Positions 52,932 to 62,447 of a stretch of 64,000 nucleotides of DNA are shown here, piece after piece. Made by a program: the position numbers and the translations under genes. This DNA comes from Coprobacter tertius (GTDB taxonomy: Bacteria; Bacteroidota; Bacteroidia; Bacteroidales; Coprobacteraceae), in NCBI RefSeq assembly GCF_024330105.1, contig NZ_JANDHW010000002.1:310001-374000 (forward strand), read 5' to 3'. The notes beneath the pieces were generated by a model. That model did no database searches and was not told where the DNA came from. It saw only the letters and a list, made by a program, of their open reading frames with translations. How positions within the stretch are numbered: the first letter of the stretch is position 1; the number at the start of each line of letters is the position of its first letter.

Positions 52932-55025
52932 ATGAAGAATAGAAGGTTATATAGGTTATCTCTGTCTGGTTTAAAAAAGTTGTTTGCGGCTGATTTTCCC
53001 GAGATCGTGAATATGGCACTGAGCAGTGCCGGAGATGAAGATTTTAAAAAGAAATTGTTGGAATATGTTATCACTTACTCAAAAGCCGATTTAAAACAGA
53101 GAGAACACTTTTCATTGCTTATCGATAACGATGGAAAAAATATTTTCGAGTTATCTACAGGAGAGAATATGCGGGTAAATACAATTTCTGTTTTCAGGAG
53201 AGTGCTCAGGGGGGAACTTGTAGGAGACGGTTATGTCGATTTGTTGCTCGATCTTTATTATCAGTTTCGCTTTTTGCAAAATACCGGAATTTCTGTCGTA
53301 CCGGTAGATACAGAAAAAAGATGGATGTCTCGATGGTCTTCGGGGCTTGATGAAAATGTTATGCAGATTAGAGCTGAAAATAAAGAAAGAATTATGCATT
53401 TGCTTGTACGTAAAATCGAAAATCGGTATAGTGAGAATGCTCGTTATCGGTTTTCTGAAAAGATGGAGTATAATGAAAAATTGGGATTGGTTAAAGAATG
53501 GTGGAGGGATTTTCGTTTTCATTTGTCTATGGCAGTAAAAAGCCCTTCGGAATTGAATCGTTTTTTAGATTTTTCTTTATCGGAGGAGACCCTCGATATT
53601 TTGAATAAAGCTCAGAGAAAAGGTATGCCTTTTTTTGTAACTCCTTATTATTTATCGTTGCTCGATGTGTCGGGAAATCATTACGATGATAAAGCGATAC
53701 GTAGTTATGTACTTTATTCAGAAAAATTAGTTGAGACATATGGTCGTATAAGAGCCTGGGAAAGAGAAGATATTGTACAAGAAGGAAAGCCCAATGCTGC
53801 CGGTTGGTTTGTCCCCGACGGACACAATATACATCGTCGGTATCCGGATGTGGCAATTTTTATTCCTGATTCTATCGGACGGTCATGCGGGGGCTTATGT
53901 GCTTCGTGCCAACGGATGTATGATTTTCAGAATAAAAGGCTCAATTTCGAATTCGAATCCTTAAAACCAAAAGAAACTTGGGATAAAAAATTACGTAAAC
54001 TAATGAAGTATTTCGAAGAAGATACACAAATTCGTGATGTACTCATAACGGGTGGAGATGCTTTGATGAGTCAGAATAAGACACTGCGTAATATATTGGA
54101 TGCTGTGTACAAGATGGCTAAAAGGAAAAAAGAAGCAAATTTAACACGGTCTGAAGGAGAAAAGTTTGCCGAATTGCAACGGGTTCGTTTGGGTTCTCGT
54201 TTGTTGGCTTATCTTCCGATGAGAATCGGGGATGAATTAATTGCTATCTTGTCTGAATTCAGGAAAAAGGCGTCGGAAATAGGAGTTACGCAATTTGTTA
54301 TACAAACTCATTTTCAATCTCCTTTAGAGATAACTCCCGAAGCGGAGCAGGCAATAAATAAAATATTGGCCACCGGTTGGATTATTACCAATCAATTGGT
54401 ATTTACAGTTGCAGCATCGAGAAGAGGACATACCGCTCAGCTAAGACGAAAACTCAATCAGTTGGGGGTAATCTGTTATTATACTTTTACGGTGAAAGGA
54501 TTTGATGAGAATTATACCGTATTTACACCCAATAGCCGTTCTTTACAAGAACAGTATGAAGAAAAACAATGGGGTATGATGACGGCAGAACAACAGACGG
54601 AATTATATACTCTGATTAATGGAGGAAATGTTACGGCAAAAAGTATCCGGCAGTTTATGCGGAAATACAGGCTTCCGTTTTTAGCAACCGATCGCAATGT
54701 ATTGAATTTGCCGGGAATCGGGAAAAGTATGACTTTCGTGACAATAGGAATTACAGCCGACGGTCGTCGAATTCTTCGTTTCGAACATGATAGGGGTAGA
54801 TCTCATAGCCCTATTATCGATAAAATGGGTGATGTGTATATTGTTGAAAATAAGTCGATACGTGCTTATTTACGGCAGTTGGAAGATATGGGTGAAAATC
54901 CTGATAACTATCGTAGTATTTGGTTTTACACGCAAGGAGTGACCGAATCCCGTTTTAAGGGATATGAGTATCCTGAATTTGATTTTAGAGTAACCGAACA
55001 TTTCAGCAATCTGGATGCTTGTTGA
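52932..55025 (+). CDS. KamA-family (lysine 2,3-aminomutase-like) radical SAM protein
   Basis: 697 aa, much longer than the about 420 aa of typical lysine 2,3-aminomutase. An N-terminal helical region of about 290 residues precedes the radical SAM core. The cluster motif is CGGLCASC (Cys319, 323, 326), followed by IRDVLITGGDALM, LGSRLLAYLPMRIGDEL, TQFVIQTHFQSPLEITPEAE and TVAASRRGHTAQLRRKLNQL. The PLP-lysine motif is not obvious to me, so the aminomutase reaction is uncertain. Bacteroidota carry this long form commonly. Confidence 0.85.
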   Translation: MKNRRLYRLSLSGLKKLFAADFPEIVNMALSSAGDEDFKKKLLEYVITYSKADLKQREHFSLLIDNDGKNIFELSTGENMRVNTISVFRRVLRGELVGDGYVDLLLDLYYQFRFLQNTGISVVPVDTEKRWMSRWSSGLDENVMQIRAENKERIMHLLVRKIENRYSENARYRFSEKMEYNEKLGLVKEWWRDFRFHLSMAVKSPSELNRFLDFSLSEETLDILNKAQRKGMPFFVTPYYLSLLDVSGNHYDDKAIRSYVLYSEKLVETYGRIRAWEREDIVQEGKPNAAGWFVPDGHNIHRRYPDVAIFIPDSIGRSCGGLCASCQRMYDFQNKRLNFEFESLKPKETWDKKLRKLMKYFEEDTQIRDVLITGGDALMSQNKTLRNILDAVYKMAKRKKEANLTRSEGEKFAELQRVRLGSRLLAYLPMRIGDELIAILSEFRKKASEIGVTQFVIQTHFQSPLEITPEAEQAINKILATGWIITNQLVFTVAASRRGHTAQLRRKLNQLGVICYYTFTVKGFDENYTVFTPNSRSLQEQYEEKQWGMMTAEQQTELYTLINGGNVTAKSIRQFMRKYRLPFLATDRNVLNLPGIGKSMTFVTIGITADGRRILRFEHDRGRSHSPIIDKMGDVYIVENKSIRAYLRQLEDMGENPDNYRSIWFYTQGVTESRFKGYEYPEFDFRVTEHFSNLDAC

Positions 55026-55066
55026 ATTATATCGTTGAAGATGAGTATTTTAAAAAGAATTTGAAT

Positions 55067-55387
55067 ATGAGTTTATTTGTTTTTTCGGCCATTTTGGGCA
55101 TAATTATTGCGATAATAGACGTTGTACCGATGATTATGAAGAAAATGCCCTGTTATTCTATAATAGCGGCCTTTTTTCATTATTTTTTCGTAACAATTGT
55201 AATTGTAAATACCGATATTCCCGGTTTACCATGGTGGTTGAAAGGGGGTGTTATCGGATTGGCTTTAATGTTGCCAATGCTTATTCATGTAGGACATGAT
55301 GACAAAAGGCCTATACCGGTAATAACGGCGAATGCGATAATATTGGGAACGGTGGTATCAGTAGCCACTCATTATTATTATTTCTGA
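55067..55387 (+). CDS. Small integral membrane protein
   Basis: 106 aa from the ATG at 55067 (MSLFVFSAILGIIIAIIDVV); earlier in-frame starts are non-ATG and overlap the preceding stop. Four hydrophobic stretches: residues 2-20, 29-47 (SIIAAFFHYFFVTIVIV), 57-73 (LKGGVIGLALMLPMLIHV) and 84-103 (VITANAIILGTVVSVATHYY). Not recognised. It follows the KamA-like gene by 41 bp and may be cotranscribed; convergent with mnmA, 2 bp away. Confidence 0.65.
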   Translation: MSLFVFSAILGIIIAIIDVVPMIMKKMPCYSIIAAFFHYFFVTIVIVNTDIPGLPWWLKGGVIGLALMLPMLIHVGHDDKRPIPVITANAIILGTVVSVATHYYYF

Positions 55388-55389
55388 CT

Positions 55390-56460
55390 TTACCGGTTAG
55401 TGATAACGGCGCTTCCATAACATAGTTTTAGGCTTCTGTCGTATAAAACGGCAAATTGCCCGGGAGCAATGCCTTGTATCAGCGTATCCGAGTGCAGGGT
55501 ATATAATCCGGTAGTTGTATCTCGGGAAAGGATTCCTTCCGAAAATTCGGGTGTATGACGATTTTTAAAAGCGACTCGTACGGGTAAATCTGTCTTTTTC
55601 CATGGATTGTCAGTGATAAAATGGAGTCCGTCGAGAAAGAGATCGTATCCGTATTGTTTTTCGGTATCGTATCCGTTCGAAACGAAAATTACATTATCTT
55701 CAATATTTTTTCCTACGACGAACCATGGTCCCCCGCTGAGTCCGAGGCCTTTTCTTTGACCGATAGTATGAAACCAGTATCCCCGATGTTTGCCCAAGAT
55801 TTTCCCGGTTTCGAGTTCGACAATTTTCCCTGGTCGTTCCCCTAACTGTTGTCGTATAAAATCGTTATAGTCAATTCGCCCTAAAAAACAGATGCCCTGG
55901 CTATCTCTTCTGTTTGCATTAGGGAGTTTTGCCGCTAAGGCGATATTACGGACTTCGTTTTTTTGAAGATTACCGATCGGGAACAAAATTTTGGAAACTT
56001 GCCGGTAATTGATTTGCCCTAAAAAGTAGGTTTGATCCTTTCGTTTGTCCGCTGCTGTAGAAAGATACGTGAGGCCGTTTATTTCGGTAGTTGTGGCATA
56101 ATGACCTGTCGCAATTTTATCGAAATCCTTACCCCAGTTTTGTTCGAAATATCCGAATTTGATAATCTTGTTGCACATCATGTCTGGATTAGGGGTAAGA
56201 CCTCGTTTTACCGCATCGAGAGCATATTGCATGACGTGTTCCCAGTATTCTTTATGTAATGAGACTTCTTCGAGCCGACAGCCGTATTTATGGGCCAGCC
56301 AGGTAACGATTTCTATGTCTTCTTCGGCAGAGCAATCCCCTTGGCCGCCTTCCATTCCGATACGTATATAAAATAATACCGGATTCTCCCCGGCTTCTTT
56401 TAACCGGTGTACGACAACGGCACTATCGACACCTCCCGAAACTAATGCGGCTATATTCAT
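55390..56460 (-). CDS. mnmA: tRNA 2-thiouridine(34) synthase MnmA
   Basis: 356 aa. Thiolates U34 of Lys, Glu and Gln tRNAs. The PP-loop is [16 protein letters not shown]. The first catalytic Cys is in [14 protein letters not shown] and the second in [25 protein letters not shown] and [14 protein letters not shown] complete the family pattern. Length is normal. Confidence 0.95.
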   Translation of the reverse strand: MNIAALVSGGVDSAVVVHRLKEAGENPVLFYIRIGMEGGQGDCSAEEDIEIVTWLAHKYGCRLEEVSLHKEYWEHVMQYALDAVKRGLTPNPDMMCNKIIKFGYFEQNWGKDFDKIATGHYATTTEINGLTYLSTAADKRKDQTYFLGQINYRQVSKILFPIGNLQKNEVRNIALAAKLPNANRRDSQGICFLGRIDYNDFIRQQLGERPGKIVELETGKILGKHRGYWFHTIGQRKGLGLSGGPWFVVGKNIEDNVIFVSNGYDTEKQYGYDLFLDGLHFITDNPWKKTDLPVRVAFKNRHTPEFSEGILSRDTTTGLYTLHSDTLIQGIAPGQFAVLYDRSLKLCYGSAVITNR

Positions 56461-56520
56461 GATCTTATTCTTATCGGCTGCAAATTTAAAAAAAATGATA
56501 TATGTATATTGTTGGGGAAT

Positions 56521-56554
56521 AAAAAAGGTTGTTATCGATTGATAACAACCTTTT
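56521..56554 (-). terminator. Terminator after the S46 peptidase
   Basis: AAAAGGTTGTTATC pairs with GATAACAACCTTTT around a GATT loop; on the minus strand the T-run is at its low-coordinate end. Confidence 0.88.
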
Positions 56555-56575
56555 AAAGTCTTGGTATATGCTTAT

Positions 56576-58741
56576 TTATTTTACAAGGTTCATCTCTTTG
56601 AGCAGATGTCCGGCGTTAGCATATTTATCGATTATAAATAATATGTAGCGTATATCTACGCTGATTGTACGTTGAAGATCGGGTTCGAAGACGATGTCTC
56701 CACTCATTGCTTCCCAGTTTCCGTCGAAAGCGGCACCGATCAGTTCCCCGTTTGCATTTATAACGGGGCTGCCTGAATTACCTCCGGTGATATCATTATT
56801 AGAGATAAAGCAGCAGGGCATTTCTCCGTTTTTCATTGCATAAGGGCCGAAATCTTTGGTTTCGTACAATTTTTTCAATTTTTCAGGTACTACAAATTCC
56901 CAGTTATTGGGATCTTCTTTTTCCATTACGCCTTTGAGTGTAGTATAATAATTATCGATGATACCGTCGGCAGGAGAGTAAGGCAGTACCTGTCCGTAAG
57001 TAAGACGAATCGAGAAATTGGCGTCGGGATAGGCCGGTTTATCCGCGTTCATTTCGAGTAATCCTTTGATGTATTCTTTGTTGGCCAACGCAAAATCATT
57101 ATTATAAGGAATCAGTTCTTGTGTGAGTTCATATCCTTTTTTCGAAACAGAGCGGGAGAACATAATCATAGGATCGTTCTCGATTGCTTTTACAGTAGGC
57201 TTTTTTAGGAATTTTTCGAAATTTTCATCACTACCGAAAATCGATTTTTTAAAACAATCATCGATAAATTTATCAGTGTTTCCTTTGTACTTTTTATCGA
57301 TATATGCAAAAATGTCGGGACGATCAGCAGGGGGAATATCCTTCATATAAGCCTTCAGCATTGCTTTGGCAACTCGGTTGTCTACTTTGCGGTTATAATC
57401 TTTATTGGCAAATATTTGGTAACTTTCTTTCAGGTTATCGAGTTCTTTGGCGATTATGTCTTTATTTTTACTTTTAATCGCTTTTACTAATTTAGGACTG
57501 ATATAAGGTACTTTTCTGAATTCTATACCTTGATACAATGCTTCGGTAAGTGTCCGTAACTGATATTTTATAGAATCGGTATTTTCTATAGCTACTTTCA
57601 GGCTGTCGAGGGCTCTCAGGTATTCGGGTTTATTGTTATCCAGCGCCCATTTTCGGAATGCCGCTTCTTCTTTTTCTTTCTGACCGATAACATCGAGTTT
57701 ATCGATGCCCCGGTTCATTCCGATAGAGTTTTTCCAGTAATTACTCGAAGCGGCATATTTTGCCGAATATTGAATACGCACTTGCGGATCGGCTAACATT
57801 TCGTCGAGCATTTCCTTTTGGCGTACATCCCTTATTTTTATCATACGGTCGTTGATGATATTTCTCCGTTGTTTTACTTCCCATGAAGTATAGTAACGGT
57901 TTGTTGTTCCCGGAAATCCCATAATCATGGCAAAATCGTTTTCTTCAATACCTTTCAGAGATATATTCAAGAACCGTTTAGGTTTCAGGGGAACGTTTTC
58001 GGGGGAATACTCTGCCGGTTTCCCGTCTTTGCCCATGTATACGCGGAATAGGGAAAAATCGCCGGTATGACGGGGCCACATCCAGTTATCGGTATCGGCT
58101 CCGAATTTACCGATCGACGAAGGGGGGGCTCCTACCATACGTACGTCGTTATATACATTCATTGTAAACATAAAGTAACGGTTTCCGCCATAAAACGGTT
58201 TTATGACTACCTCTACATAAGGATGTTCCTCGAGATATTCTTTACCGATGCGATTAACCGCTATTTCGTGAAGGAATTTAGTATCGAAAGGTTTCATAAT
58301 ATTGCTTGTACTGTCTTTCTCCAATTCTGTCTTCACTATGTCGGTTACTTCTTCGATTTTGTCGATAAAACGTACCTGTAATCCCGGAGTAGGGAGTTCT
58401 TCACTGCGGTTCATCGCCCAAAAACCGTCTTTCAAATAATCGTGTTCTACCGTACTGTGCTGTTGTATCGACCCGTATCCGCAGTGGTGGTTGGTGAGGA
58501 TAAGGCCTTCCGGAGAAATGACCTCACCGGTACAACCGCCGCCGAAAATTACGATAGCGTCTTTTAACGAGGTGCTGTCGGGATTATATATATCGTCGAC
58601 ATCGAGTTTCAGTCCCAGTTCTTTTAGTTTTTCGGCATTTTGTTGTTTCAGTAACGGAAGCAACCACATGCCTTCATCTGCTTTAACAGGTGCGAATAAA
58701 GTCGCGAATGCCAGTGGCAGAATCAGTTTGTTTAGTTTCAT
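56576..58741 (-). CDS. S46 dipeptidyl-peptidase (DPP7/DPP11 family), DPP7-like
   Basis: 721 aa with a signal peptide (MKLNKLILPLAFATLFAPVKA). Chymotrypsin-fold exopeptidase that cuts dipeptides from peptide N-termini in the periplasm. Catalytic His in LILTNHHCGYG, Asp in GADTDNWMWPRHTGD and Ser in DITGGNSGSPVINANG (about residue 656). The position 18 residues after the Ser, Arg in DPP11 and Gly in DPP7, is Gly here (in AAFDGNWEAM), so I infer DPP7-like preference for hydrophobic P1 residues. It stands alone with its own terminator. Confidence 0.9.
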   Translation of the reverse strand: MKLNKLILPLAFATLFAPVKADEGMWLLPLLKQQNAEKLKELGLKLDVDDIYNPDSTSLKDAIVIFGGGCTGEVISPEGLILTNHHCGYGSIQQHSTVEHDYLKDGFWAMNRSEELPTPGLQVRFIDKIEEVTDIVKTELEKDSTSNIMKPFDTKFLHEIAVNRIGKEYLEEHPYVEVVIKPFYGGNRYFMFTMNVYNDVRMVGAPPSSIGKFGADTDNWMWPRHTGDFSLFRVYMGKDGKPAEYSPENVPLKPKRFLNISLKGIEENDFAMIMGFPGTTNRYYTSWEVKQRRNIINDRMIKIRDVRQKEMLDEMLADPQVRIQYSAKYAASSNYWKNSIGMNRGIDKLDVIGQKEKEEAAFRKWALDNNKPEYLRALDSLKVAIENTDSIKYQLRTLTEALYQGIEFRKVPYISPKLVKAIKSKNKDIIAKELDNLKESYQIFANKDYNRKVDNRVAKAMLKAYMKDIPPADRPDIFAYIDKKYKGNTDKFIDDCFKKSIFGSDENFEKFLKKPTVKAIENDPMIMFSRSVSKKGYELTQELIPYNNDFALANKEYIKGLLEMNADKPAYPDANFSIRLTYGQVLPYSPADGIIDNYYTTLKGVMEKEDPNNWEFVVPEKLKKLYETKDFGPYAMKNGEMPCCFISNNDITGGNSGSPVINANGELIGAAFDGNWEAMSGDIVFEPDLQRTISVDIRYILFIIDKYANAGHLLKEMNLVK

Positions 58742-58770
58742 AAGTTTTGGTTTTATGGTTGTATATTAAA

Positions 58771-60873
58771 TTAATTTTTCATGAATAAGTTCCATCCTAT
58801 ATCCAGCCAAACGATACGGTTGTCGCGGCTTTTTACCGTGCGTTTATATAACGATGCCGTATCTACGACCGTAATTTCTCGAGAAGAACCCAGCCAATCG
58901 TCTATGCTCAGATTAACATATCCTTTCCCTTTGCATATAATTTGATTGATACCGGTATCTATCCGGTATCGAGAGCGTATCGTACCTTGTGCTGTGGTAA
59001 CATCGGTAATATATGTTCCATTGCATTGTAAGGTAGTAGATGGTGTCATTCTGAAAGCGAGACCGCCTTTTACTTGTCCGGTCCATCCGTTACGCTTTTT
59101 CCCTTTTTTATCGGCTTGTATTTCATCATGAAATACGCAGCCGTTAATATCTATGCATATCCACTTTAAAGGTTCGAATGCCATTTCGGTTTCTAACCCT
59201 GTAGTTCGGGAATTATACAGATTCGATATGGTGGTCATATCGGGTCCGGTGAGCAAAGATACGATAGAATTTTTCCTGTTACGGTAAAAAACTGAAAATT
59301 TCATTTCTGAGAAGCGGGATATTCTATAATAGTATCCTATATTCAGACTATTGGTAATTTCCGGTTTTAACAGCGGGTTACCCTGTATTTTGTCGGCAGG
59401 ATCGCTTTCATCGATAAAGGGGTTCAGTTCAGCGATGGTCGGTCGGTTGGTACGTTGCGCGTATTGAGCAGAAAATGTATGCTTATCGAAACAGAATTCT
59501 GCTAAAATGTTGGGGTACAGATGCCAGTAATCATAAGCCGTTTTTGCATCCGTATCTATCCGGGATACGACCCGGTGAACATATTCTCCTCTTAATCCTA
59601 TTTCTAATTTCAATATTTCGTCGAAGTTCATTTCTCCCTGTAAATAGAGAGCTTGTATGTTGCGTGTCAATTTTGTTTTCCAGGAAGCGGACGGAACTTC
59701 AGAAAAAATATCGTTAGAAAACATTTCTTTTAAGTTGCGGCTATTATTCTGTAGTATTCTAGACATATAACCCGTATGTAGTTTAAAAATATCGTTTACC
59801 TCGGAACTAAAGTCTATACGGGCATCATATTCGTTAGAATTCTGGTCGATAAAAAGGTTATCTCGTATCAAATTTGGTTTGGGAACGATAATGGTTCTAT
59901 CGTAAGCATTATTTTCGTCATAAAGAGTATGCCGGTAAGAAAAGTCTGTATTTATACGGTTTTTCCCTGATTTGCCTATGCTTTGTATATAAAAGATATT
60001 TGCAGATAAATTGTTGTTTTTGAGATTGTTATTTCTAACAATGCGTAATTCTTTAGGAGGTTCTGTATTATGTATATTCCCGATACGGTCGTAACGGGTT
60101 TGGTAAAAGAATAAAGTTGTTCCCGCTTTTCTGTAATTTTTCTCCGCATTCTCGTATTTAAAACCTAAATCTGCAAATACAGTTTCGGGGCGTGCTTTTG
60201 CCGTATTATCTTGTAACTGGGTTGATTCTTTATCACTGTTTCTGTTTTTTACAATCGTATTGTCGAATGAGCGTGTCCGGTATTCTTTTTTATATTCGGC
60301 ACCAGCATCGAAAGACCAGTGATTTCCAAACGGCATTCCTATTTTTACACCTGCCTGGTAGCGATCGTTGTTTGCTGTTGCCGCATGTACACTTGTTGTA
60401 AAATTTTGAGTATAATTGCGTTTGAGTATAATATCGATGATTCCTCCATCGCCGTCGGGAATATTTTTAGCTCCGGTTCTCGGTATGTTTTCGGTAACGA
60501 TACGATCTATGGCTGCAACAGGTAATTGTATGACGACTTCGTCGCGTTTTTCCCCCATCAATGCGGTCGGTCGTCCATCGATAAGAATACTTATTTTATC
60601 CGATCCCCGTAGTCTGATTATACCGTCGATTTCGCAATCTATCGATGGGATACGGGAAAGTAACGCATTTAGTGAAGCGCTGTTGGGGTGTATAACTTCA
60701 CGGGGAAACGTAGTTGCCAGTGTTCCTCTACCTATTTTATGAGGATAAATGGTAGTTATATCTACTTCGTCGAGTTGACGATGCAGAGGAATTGAATCAT
60801 TTATTGCGAATGTGTTGGAAATGTAAAATAAAGCTGTTATGCAGATTATCGCTGCTAAGGCGCGTTGCATCAT
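58771..60873 (-). CDS. TonB-dependent outer-membrane receptor
   Basis: 700 aa with a signal peptide (MMQRALAAIICITALFYISN). The plug domain is about residues 40-155 (LNALLSRIPSIDCEIDGIIR, LRGSDKISILIDGRPTALM, DGGIIDIILKRN), followed by an outer-membrane barrel (e.g. ERTNRPTIAELNPFIDESDP-like, then LLKPEITNSLNIGYYYRISR, KFSVFYRNRKNS). It lacks the N-terminal carboxypeptidase-like domain of SusC proteins and no SusD follows, so it is an OMP_b-brl_3-type receptor. Ligand unknown. Confidence 0.88.
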   Translation of the reverse strand: MMQRALAAIICITALFYISNTFAINDSIPLHRQLDEVDITTIYPHKIGRGTLATTFPREVIHPNSASLNALLSRIPSIDCEIDGIIRLRGSDKISILIDGRPTALMGEKRDEVVIQLPVAAIDRIVTENIPRTGAKNIPDGDGGIIDIILKRNYTQNFTTSVHAATANNDRYQAGVKIGMPFGNHWSFDAGAEYKKEYRTRSFDNTIVKNRNSDKESTQLQDNTAKARPETVFADLGFKYENAEKNYRKAGTTLFFYQTRYDRIGNIHNTEPPKELRIVRNNNLKNNNLSANIFYIQSIGKSGKNRINTDFSYRHTLYDENNAYDRTIIVPKPNLIRDNLFIDQNSNEYDARIDFSSEVNDIFKLHTGYMSRILQNNSRNLKEMFSNDIFSEVPSASWKTKLTRNIQALYLQGEMNFDEILKLEIGLRGEYVHRVVSRIDTDAKTAYDYWHLYPNILAEFCFDKHTFSAQYAQRTNRPTIAELNPFIDESDPADKIQGNPLLKPEITNSLNIGYYYRISRFSEMKFSVFYRNRKNSIVSLLTGPDMTTISNLYNSRTTGLETEMAFEPLKWICIDINGCVFHDEIQADKKGKKRNGWTGQVKGGLAFRMTPSTTLQCNGTYITDVTTAQGTIRSRYRIDTGINQIICKGKGYVNLSIDDWLGSSREITVVDTASLYKRTVKSRDNRIVWLDIGWNLFMKN

Positions 60874-60902
60874 GTGTAAAACCGTAACCTGATTAATTTT
60901 TG

Positions 60903-60932
60903 CAAAGGTAACGATTTTTGATAAAGCAGCAA
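60903..60932 (-). promoter_or_regulatory. Promoter of the TonB-dependent receptor gene
   Basis: Minus strand: TTG at 60932-60930, 19-bp spacer, TACCTTTG at 60910-60903, 30 bp before the start codon. Textbook Bacteroidota promoter. Confidence 0.75.
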
Positions 60933-60937
60933 GCGTG

Positions 60938-61861
60938 CTATTCGTAATAATCTATTGTCCGGGTAGCCTGAGAGGTGACAATGCCCTTTTCTGTAATCTG
61001 TTTTTGGGTCCAGTTTCCTTGTTTGTCGTAGCGGTATCCTATTAGCGATATAGCGGGTGAAATATTATTTGGGTCGGTTATGGTAATAGATACCGGGTTT
61101 CCGTAACGATCGTACTTTGTAACGGTATCGATTGTTCCCCCTGGTGCGAATTGTTTTGTTTCCGAATTGTTTATATTGCCGACAGAGTCGAGTGATGCGT
61201 TATATGTTTCGGTTATTTCATTATTTTTACCGGTACGGGTATAACTTGTAACATGTCCGGCAGAATCGTATTGTAAAGTTATGGTATATTTGAGTTTGTT
61301 TCTTCCGTCGAAAAATCTTTTCAGAGTATTGTAACCTTTATTGTCGTAAATGAGTTCTTCTTTTTCTACCGGAAAATTAAACGAATTGTATTTTGTTATT
61401 TCGACAGGTGCATTTTGTGCATTGTATTTATATGTAATTTGGGATTTAGGATAAAAAGCACCTCGATAGACATTTACCTGTATGCAGTTACCCGAGTTGT
61501 CATAACTGTATACGACTCTTGTTACTAAGTTGCCGTACATATCGGTGTAGTCGGCTTTTGAAACCAGGCCTTGCGAGTTTAGTTCGAGATTGACAGCACC
61601 GATAAGAGTATTATCGAGGCTGAGCATTTGTTGTTCTATGCGCAGGCCGTTGCGGTTATATTTGTCTATGAGTATATAGCTTGCCGTATCTTGTGAAGCC
61701 CCTGTTTCTGAAAACAAATAAGTCGTATGTACATGAGACACTTTTCCCTTGAGGTCTGATTCAAATTGCTGGGTTTCATAAGATCCTTCTCCATTTTCTT
61801 CCTGGGCCATAATCGTACAGAACTGAAATAAAAATAAAAGTAATAGACCGGTATATTTCAT
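60938..61861 (-). CDS. Exported YD-repeat-like protein
   Basis: 307 aa with a signal peptide (MKYTGLLLLFLFQFCTIMAQ). The mature part has repeating strands of the YD/RHS kind: YSYDNSGNCIQVNVYRG, YKYNAQNAPVEITKYNSF, LIYDNKGYNTLKRFFDG, LQYDSAGHVTSYTRTG, YDRYGNPVSITITDP, YRYDKQGNWTQKQI. Each unit is about 20-40 residues. These make a beta-wrap but lack an RHS-toxin core, so it is a small secreted YD protein. Function unknown. Confidence 0.8.
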   Translation of the reverse strand: MKYTGLLLLFLFQFCTIMAQEENGEGSYETQQFESDLKGKVSHVHTTYLFSETGASQDTASYILIDKYNRNGLRIEQQMLSLDNTLIGAVNLELNSQGLVSKADYTDMYGNLVTRVVYSYDNSGNCIQVNVYRGAFYPKSQITYKYNAQNAPVEITKYNSFNFPVEKEELIYDNKGYNTLKRFFDGRNKLKYTITLQYDSAGHVTSYTRTGKNNEITETYNASLDSVGNINNSETKQFAPGGTIDTVTKYDRYGNPVSITITDPNNISPAISLIGYRYDKQGNWTQKQITEKGIVTSQATRTIDYYE

Positions 61862-61931
61862 TTGATTTATTTTTTAATTATCCAACAACGAGAATGCGAT
61901 GAATGTTTGATTTATATCCGGTAATTTCAGT

Positions 61932-61939
61932 TATCTTTG
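61932..61939 (+). promoter_or_regulatory. TAnnTTTG -7 box of the DUF695 gene
   Basis: TATCTTTG, 49 bp before the ATG; a TTTG at 61906-61909 gives a slightly long spacer of 22 bp. Confidence 0.45.
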
Positions 61940-61988
61940 TCTTTATAGGAAATTTTTTTTATACTCGTTAAAATAATGAAGATAAAAT

Positions 61989-62447
61989 ATGAAACTTACT
62001 GACGATTGGTTTACCGCACTTTCTGAGAATGAAGCGGGCGATATGATGGTTGTATGCGGCAGGGATAATATTACTCCTTTTATCGAATCGGGAAAATTTA
62101 AGGAAAGGGCTGAAGTTTATTGGCGTTACAAGGGGGAAACGAAAGGAATGCCTTCGGATGAGGAGGCCCGCCGGATGGAACCCGTGCAAGAAGCTTTAAA
62201 AAAAGCGATGGAAAAAGATAAACTGGCTATACTTACGGGGGTTTATACCGGAGGAGACGAACGTATTTGGGTATTTTATACGCGAAATGTGCCAGCCTTT
62301 GGCCAAATGCTTAATAAAGCGTTAGAGCCTTTTGAATTACTGCCCATTGAAATTTATACGGAGAAGGATCCCGACTGGACCGAATATCATGAAATGTATG
62401 AATTGAAACCTGAAAACGGCGAAGGCGATACCGAAGAGGATTATTAG
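61989..62447 (+). CDS. DUF695 family protein
   Basis: 152 aa, cytosolic. VYWRYKGETKGMPSDEEARR, LAILTGVYTGGDERIWVFYT and FELLPIEIYTEKDPDWTEYH match DUF695, a small Bacteroidota/Proteobacteria family with no known function. The acidic C-terminus (GEGDTEEDY) overlaps the convergent glycosyltransferase stop by 4 bp. Confidence 0.75.
   Translation: MKLTDDWFTALSENEAGDMMVVCGRDNITPFIESGKFKERAEVYWRYKGETKGMPSDEEARRMEPVQEALKKAMEKDKLAILTGVYTGGDERIWVFYTRNVPAFGQMLNKALEPFELLPIEIYTEKDPDWTEYHEMYELKPENGEGDTEEDY

Noticed and set aside
60938-61861. RHS toxin
   Set aside because: The protein has YD-like repeats but is only 307 aa, has a signal peptide, and lacks the RHS core and toxin tip.
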